In this document: in pieces, positions 1 through 3,285 of the stretch
How the letters are laid out: every line of letters begins with the position of its first letter
Numbering within the stretch: position 1 is the stretch's first letter
Origin: Acidobacteriota bacterium
GTDB taxonomy: Bacteria; Acidobacteriota; Vicinamibacteria; Vicinamibacterales; CAVVIG01
Assembly: GCA_016195295.1 (NCBI GenBank)
Contig: JACPZV010000256.1
Coordinates: 1 to 5,794, forward strand
Length of the DNA: 5,794 nucleotides
Direction: 5' to 3'
The notes under the pieces: model-generated
Databases searched by the model: none
The model's input: the letters and a program-made list of their open reading frames with translations, nothing else
Told to the model about the DNA's origin: nothing
Program-made: the position numbers and the translations under genes

Positions 1-634
1 CCAGCGCCGCGCCGACGATGCCAAGCGCGACGACGATCACGGCCAGCGGCGCCCACGCGACGCGACGCGCCGCGGTCGGCGATCCGGTCAGCTTCGATCG
101 CGCGAGCGTCACGCCCGCGAAGTACAGACGGATCGTCACGAACAGCACCCACATGCCGGCCGCGATCCGGACGCGCGGCGCGATGAGTGAGGTCGGCACG
201 AACAGCGACGAAATGATCGCGGCAAACAGCAACGCCACCTGCGACCGCAACATGCGGTGCACGAGCAGCTCGCGTCGCGTGACGGGCGCCGGAAACAGAA
301 ACTGCACCTCCGCTTCGGAAAACTCCAGCAGCGAGCTCGTGGCGGGCACAATCCACGCGAGCACGGCCAGCGCCAGCAGCGCCACGCTGACGGCCGAGAC
401 TCCGCCGGCGGCGAGCAGCGCTTGCGGCGAGACGGGCGGCGCCGGCCTTCCACTGCGCTGAATTCGCGCGTTGCCCGCGCGCGCGCCGCGAAGCCGCGCG
501 AACACCGTGAAGTAGAAGTACGCGATGCCCGCGATCGCGCCGAGCAGATACCGCGGCTCGCGCAGGCGGCGGAGGCGCACGCGGAATCTGTTTCGCGCGC
601 TACACGCGATGATGTAAAGAGAGGCGGAGAGCAT
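1..634 (-). CDS. ABC exporter permease, N-terminal part (runs off left edge)
   Basis: This is the membrane subunit of a putative ABC exporter; the substrate is unknown. The frame is open from ATG at 634 to the window edge, giving 211 residues and no stop. After a basic N-terminus (RNRFRVRLRRLREPRYLLG, about residues 14-32) come hydrophobic stretches at about 31-47, 72-97, 132-147, 158-177 and 194-211, which I read as membrane spans. The segment FSEAEVQFLFPAPVTRRELL (residues 105-124) matches my memory of the putative ABC exporter family (Pfam ABC_export), where a motif of this kind follows the second span. The start ATG overlaps the stop of the ATPase gene (TAATG), and no good Shine-Dalgarno precedes it, so translation is probably coupled to the ATPase. 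The pairing of ATPase and permease supports the call. The C-terminal half is not visible, and the exact family is from memory. Confidence 0.8.
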   Translation of the reverse strand, partial: MLSASLYIIACSARNRFRVRLRRLREPRYLLGAIAGIAYFYFTVFARLRGARAGNARIQRSGRPAPPVSPQALLAAGGVSAVSVALLALAVLAWIVPATSSLLEFSEAEVQFLFPAPVTRRELLVHRMLRSQVALLFAAIISSLFVPTSLIAPRVRIAAGMWVLFVTIRLYFAGVTLARSKLTGSPTAARRVAWAPLAVIVVALGIVGAAL

Positions 635-1207
635 TAGTCGTGGCCGGTGACGCGCAGAAAGATCTGTTCGAGATTCGACCCGGCGGTCGCCAAATCCGCT
701 CGGCTGGCCAGCTCGTCGAACGTCCCGTCGGCGATCTTCTTTCCGCGGTCCATGATGATGACGCGCGAGCACACTTCCTGCACCAAGTGCAGCAGGTGCG
801 ACGACAGCAGAATCGCCGCGCCTTCGCGGGCCCTCGAGACGATGGTCGCGCGCATCCGCCGGATGCCGATGGGGTCGAGGCCCGTCAGCGGTTCGTCGAA
901 GAGAAGCGTCGTCGCGTTCCGCACGAGCCCGCACGCGATCACGACTTTCTGCCGCATCCCGCGCGACAGCTCGCCGGGCAGCGCCTTCTCCTTCCCGGTC
1001 AGTTCGAGCTCTTCGAGCAGCGCGCGGGCGCGCCGATCGAAATCGTCCACCGTGTAGAGCCGCGAGACGAGGCGCAGGTGCTCTTCGACCGTCAGGTACT
1101 CGAACAGGTGCGGCTCGTCGGACTTCGAACGAGAGATCGTCGACGGCCGTGAAGCTGCCGCTGGCCGTGGAGTACATACGCGTGAAGTGGTCGACGGAAA
1201 TGGCCAT
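634..1207 (-). pseudogene. ABC transporter ATP-binding protein with internal deletion and frame change
   Basis: This would be the nucleotide-binding subunit powering the adjacent permease. Reading from ATG at 1207, the protein begins MAISVDHFTRMYSTASGSF, continues TAVDDLSFEV, and is a normal ABC N-terminus up to about position 1121. From 1119 a different frame continues as DEPHLFEYLTVEEHLRLVSR and runs to TAA at 634-636. That part carries the signature motif LSRGM, Walker B LLFDEP, D-loop GLDP and the switch histidine in LLSSH. The segment that normally lies between, holding Walker A (GPNGAGKTT type) and the Q-loop, roughly 55 residues in this family, is absent. The two frames differ by one base. 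As written the gene cannot make a working ATPase. The intact flanks point to a recent deletion or an assembly collapse, so it may be functional in the real organism. A shorter frame starting at 1050 would lack the whole nucleotide-binding front half. Confidence 0.8.
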
Positions 1208-1256
1208 TGTTCGGCGCGCTATGCTACGATGAGAAGTTCCGGAGGTGAACGATTAG
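1208..1256. promoter_or_regulatory. Divergent promoter region between ABC ATPase and rpsT
   Basis: These 49 bases separate two divergent genes, so they should carry initiation signals for both. For rpsT, TGC followed by TACGAT at 1222-1230 resembles an extended -10 element without a convincing -35. It would start RNA just before the Shine-Dalgarno. For the ATPase, TTCACC (minus strand, 1249-1244) and TAGCAT (1226-1221) are 17 bases apart and would give a very short leader. Both are four-of-six matches to the sigma-70 consensus and overlap each other, so the two promoters may compete. This is pattern matching only. Confidence 0.35.
1241..1247 (+). promoter_or_regulatory. Shine-Dalgarno of rpsT
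   Basis: GGAGGTG lies nine bases before the GTG at 1257 and decides that start. It is among the strongest ribosome binding sites in the window, as expected for a ribosomal protein gene. Confidence 0.8.
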
Positions 1257-1520
1257 GTGGCTACGCACGCATCCGCGCTCAAAGCGCATCGACAGAGTCT
1301 AAAGAACCGCGAGCACAACCGCCAGTTCCGCGCGCGGCTGCGGAGCGCGCTCAAGAGCGCGCGTGCTGCGGTCGCCAGCAGCGATTTGGCCGCCGCCAAG
1401 ACGGCGCTGCGGCAGACGATCTCGCTCATCGATCGGATGGCGAGCAAAGGGGTTATTCACCGCAACGCGGCCGGCCGCTACAAGTCGCGGCTCGCCAGGC
1501 GCCTCACCGCCCACGCCTGA
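1257..1520 (+). CDS. rpsT: Small ribosomal subunit protein S20 (bS20)
   Basis: S20 is a primary 16S rRNA-binding protein that helps assemble the 30S subunit. The 87-residue product has the usual family length and composition: very rich in Arg, Lys and Ala, and almost entirely helical. The N-terminus MATHASALKAHRQSLKNREH fits the family's NxxSALKRxRQ pattern, and the C-terminal part (MASKGVIHRNAAGRYKSRL, about residues 61-79) is the typical SKGVIHKNxAARxKSRL signature. The start is GTG with a strong Shine-Dalgarno nine bases upstream. It is the only plus-strand gene in the window, divergent from the ABC genes and convergent with holA. It must therefore have its own promoter, and its transcript ends near the inverted repeat at 1521-1590. 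Confidence 0.95.
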   Translation: MATHASALKAHRQSLKNREHNRQFRARLRSALKSARAAVASSDLAAAKTALRQTISLIDRMASKGVIHRNAAGRYKSRLARRLTAHA

Positions 1521-1590
1521 CGCTCGGCTGAAGCCTCGCGCTACGATTCGCGACTCCCGCCTAACCGTAGCGCGAGGCTTTAGCCGAGCG
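1521..1590. repeat. REP-like inverted repeat pair at the rpsT/holA convergence
   Basis: The arms at 1521-1545 and 1566-1590 are complementary at 24 of 25 positions around a 20-base spacer. The one difference (G1530/T1581) is a G-U wobble in a plus-strand transcript, so the stem is continuous in rpsT mRNA. Each arm also holds a small palindrome (GGCTGAAGCC at 1526-1535; GGCTTTAGCC at 1576-1585), the layout of paired REP elements. No T-tract follows on either side, so it is not a classic intrinsic terminator, though such a stem could block read-through or protect the 3' end. The right arm encodes the last nine residues of holA. I recall this AGGCTTTAGCC-type motif as common in Acidobacteriota genomes. 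Confidence 0.8.
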
Positions 1591-2577
1591 GCTTCCCGCG
1601 CACAATTCGACGACGAGGCGCTCCAGCAGGACGCGCGGATCGCCGGCGGAGCGCTTGAGATCCAGGTCGGTCCGGAAGAGCGACTCGACCGCCGGGCGCA
1701 GCACCGCCGGCGCCAGCGCCGCGAACTTCGTCCGCACCAACCAGCCGATCTGACCGAGGATCAACTCGGGCGGCGACCCCGCGTCCAACATCAGCGCCAA
1801 CTGTCGCAACGCGTCGCCGGTCTGACCGCGCTCGATGGCGTTGGTCATCGCCCACTGATCCTGCAGCGCGGCCGGCCCGGCGATCGCCCGAGCATCCTCC
1901 ACCGTGATCTTCTTCTGTCCGAGCGCATAGAGCAGCAGACGATCGACCTCGCCCCGCAGCCGACTCACGTCGCCGGTCTCGCCGTCGTTGCGTGCGCGTT
2001 CGGGAAAGCCCGCGCGCACGCTCAGCGCGCGCGCGGCGGCGGGATCGATCTCGACGCCGGCGGCGGCCACTTTGGCGCGTACCCAGCGCTCCGCCGCGGC
2101 CAGATCCTCGGGAGACCCGCAATCGACGATCGTCGCCTGCCTCTGCAGCAGCTTGAACATCCGGCCGCGTTTGTCGACCGCCGTCGCGACGAACACCAGC
2201 GTCGTCTGCGGCTCGGGCGTCTTGAGCAGCGCTTCGAGCTGTTCGAGCGCGCGTGTCGCGGCGTCGCTCTCGCGCTTGGGCGCGAGCAGCGCTTCGGCCT
2301 CTAGGACGCTGACCACGCGGCGCGGCGCCATCAACGGGAGCGTCTTGACCGAGGCGACGATCGACGCGACGCCGTCGAGGAGCTTGTCGCCCGTGGTCAA
2401 ATCGCCCGCGTGAATGCGCTCGACGTTGAAGGCGCGCAGGCCTTCGTCGACCAACTCGGCGAACTCCGAAGCGAGCGCCAGTTTCTCGACCTCGTCTTCG
2501 CCCAAGAGAAGGTAGAGCGGGTCCGTGTTCCCGGACTGGATCTGCTTGCGAACGGCGCCAGCGGCTAGGACTGGCAT
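1561..2577 (-). CDS. holA: DNA polymerase III, delta subunit (clamp-loader)
   Basis: HolA opens the beta sliding clamp within the clamp-loader complex so that the clamp can be placed on primed DNA. The 338-residue product has the family length. Its start is typical: MPVLAAGAVRKQIQSGN, then PLYLLLGEDEVEK (a degenerate AAA+ P-loop region), FNVERIHAGD, and LPLMAPRRVVSV at about 87-98. A region LRGEVDRLLLYA (about 206-217) and the C-terminal LFRTDLDLKRSAGDPRVLLE are also characteristic. I chose ATG at 2577 because the extra eight residues from a GTG at 2601 are encoded by repeat DNA (2589-2613) and are not family-like; neither start has a clear Shine-Dalgarno. The C-terminus ends in RSAKASRYG, encoded by one arm of the 1521-1590 repeat. 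It follows leuS and lptE in the conserved leuS-lptE-holA order. Confidence 0.93.
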   Translation of the reverse strand: MPVLAAGAVRKQIQSGNTDPLYLLLGEDEVEKLALASEFAELVDEGLRAFNVERIHAGDLTTGDKLLDGVASIVASVKTLPLMAPRRVVSVLEAEALLAPKRESDAATRALEQLEALLKTPEPQTTLVFVATAVDKRGRMFKLLQRQATIVDCGSPEDLAAAERWVRAKVAAAGVEIDPAAARALSVRAGFPERARNDGETGDVSRLRGEVDRLLLYALGQKKITVEDARAIAGPAALQDQWAMTNAIERGQTGDALRQLALMLDAGSPPELILGQIGWLVRTKFAALAPAVLRPAVESLFRTDLDLKRSAGDPRVLLERLVVELCAGSRSAKASRYG

Positions 2578-2588
2578 ACTGACGGTTG

Positions 2589-2675
2589 GCCACGAAGCCA
2601 CGAGGGCACGAAAAAGAGATGTGAGAAGGACAACGTCACATCATCATCGTCTTCGTGTTTTCGTGTTTTCGTGGC
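2589..2675. repeat. CACGAA-type inverted repeat between holA and lptE
   Basis: The left arm (2589-2613) is made of repeated CACGAA/CACGAG units. The right arm (2651-2675) is the inverse, three TTCGTG units spaced by TT. Nineteen of 25 positions pair across a 37-base middle. It fills most of the 115-base gap between the lptE stop and the holA start. In the minus-strand transcript it would form an A/U-containing hairpin downstream of lptE and just before holA, so it could affect holA expression. It has no adjacent T-tract. It differs in sequence from the other inverted repeats in this window. Confidence 0.7.
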
Positions 2676-2692
2676 ACTCGTTCGTACTTCGC

Positions 2693-3241
2693 TCAAAACG
2701 CCTCCAGAATCGCGCTGACGATCGTCCGCGCGAACTCCGAGCTCATGCGGTCCAGCGCGTTCGTGTCCTGCTGGAAGAACGCCGCGGCGTCGACGGCGTT
2801 GCGACCGCTGGTCGCCTCGTACTCCTGGCGGAACGACACGGCGGGGTTCTCCCACAGCACTTTGTTCTCGCGCATATCGCGCAGCTCGATCCGCGCGATC
2901 ATCGTGAGCGCGTAGCGCGAGGCAAGCTGCGTGGGGCCAAAACTCGACGGCACGATCGACACGGCGGTCACTTCGCCCGTCAGCAACGCGTCCACGCCGG
3001 TCGCCTGCGGCAGGATCTGATACTTGCCGCGGCCGATGAATTCCGCCCGGACTTTCTGGGTGAGCATCGTCTCGAGGTTGAAAATCGTCGTCCGGTTGGT
3101 GAACGTCGGCACGCCGACCGTCTTGATATACGTTGGAAGGAACGTGCCGCGGCCCGCGAGCGAGTACCCACACGATGACAGAAGAACTCCACCACAGAGG
3201 ACACTGAGGACACGGAGGAGAATTCGTTTGCGAGATCCCAC
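2693..3241 (-). CDS. lptE: LPS-assembly outer-membrane lipoprotein LptE
   Basis: LptE is the lipoprotein partner of LptD; together they insert lipopolysaccharide into the outer leaflet of the outer membrane. The 182-residue product starts MGSRKRILLRVLSVLCGGVL and then LSSC, a compact lipoprotein signal peptide with basic n-region, hydrophobic core and lipobox LSSC (lipidated Cys 24). GYSLAGRGTFLPTYIKTVGV follows directly, the typical start of the mature family, and the middle is the beta-rich DALLTGEVTAVSI type. I preferred GTG at 3241 because GGAGG (3254-3250) sits eight bases upstream. The alternative GTG at 3289 overlaps the leuS stop (GTGA) and adds sixteen acidic residues ahead of the signal peptide. 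Both the Shine-Dalgarno and the signal-peptide core come from an inverted repeat (3189-3270). Context between leuS and holA strongly supports the identity. Confidence 0.88.
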   Translation of the reverse strand: MGSRKRILLRVLSVLCGGVLLSSCGYSLAGRGTFLPTYIKTVGVPTFTNRTTIFNLETMLTQKVRAEFIGRGKYQILPQATGVDALLTGEVTAVSIVPSSFGPTQLASRYALTMIARIELRDMRENKVLWENPAVSFRQEYEATSGRNAVDAAAFFQQDTNALDRMSSEFARTIVSAILEAF

Positions 3242-3270
3242 CTCTGTGTCCTCCGTGTCCTCCGTGGTGG
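3189..3270. repeat. 30-bp inverted repeat of ACACnGAGG units over the lptE start
   Basis: The arms at 3189-3218 and 3241-3270 match as inverse copies at 27 of 30 positions and flank a 22-base loop. Each arm consists of a CCACCAC cap followed by near-identical 9-base ACACnGAGG units; the three differences all fall at the variable n position. On the lptE mRNA (minus strand) this gives a long hairpin whose 5' arm contains the GGAGG ribosome binding site and whose 3' arm encodes signal-peptide residues 9-18. Ribosomes finishing leuS at 3286 would run close to the 5' arm and could help melt it. Confidence 0.85.
3250..3254 (-). promoter_or_regulatory. lptE: Shine-Dalgarno of lptE inside the repeat arm
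   Basis: On the minus strand, GGAGG lies eight bases before GTG at 3241-3239 and is the reason for preferring that start. It belongs to the repeated ACACGGAGG unit and would be base-paired in the hairpin formed by 3189-3270. Confidence 0.6.
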
Positions 3271-3285
3271 CGAGCTTCGTCTCGT

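Noticed and set aside
136..453. Minus-strand open frame rich in Arg and Cys within the permease region, suggesting at first a frameshift in the permease near 460.
   Set aside because: Recounting codons from ATG 634 shows the permease frame passes uninterrupted through 460 to position 1 with membrane-span sequence; the Arg/Cys-rich frame is an off-frame shadow.
1521..1590. Classic bidirectional intrinsic terminator for rpsT and holA.
   Set aside because: The stem is strong but no T-run follows on either strand, and one arm is inside holA coding sequence; a REP-like repeat is a better description, though it may still affect transcription ends.
1363..2304. Plus-strand open frame of 313 codons overlapping the end of rpsT and most of holA.
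   Set aside because: It is antisense to the well-supported holA, starts inside rpsT in another frame, and its Arg/Gln/His-rich translation matches no family I know. It exists because GC-rich DNA has few stops.
1580..2593. Minus-strand 337-codon open frame parallel to holA.
   Set aside because: Arg-rich off-frame shadow of holA with no recognisable domain.
3189..3270. Possible CRISPR-like array from the regularly repeated 9-base units.
   Set aside because: Units are contiguous with no unique spacers, and the two blocks are inverted relative to each other, which is not a CRISPR layout.
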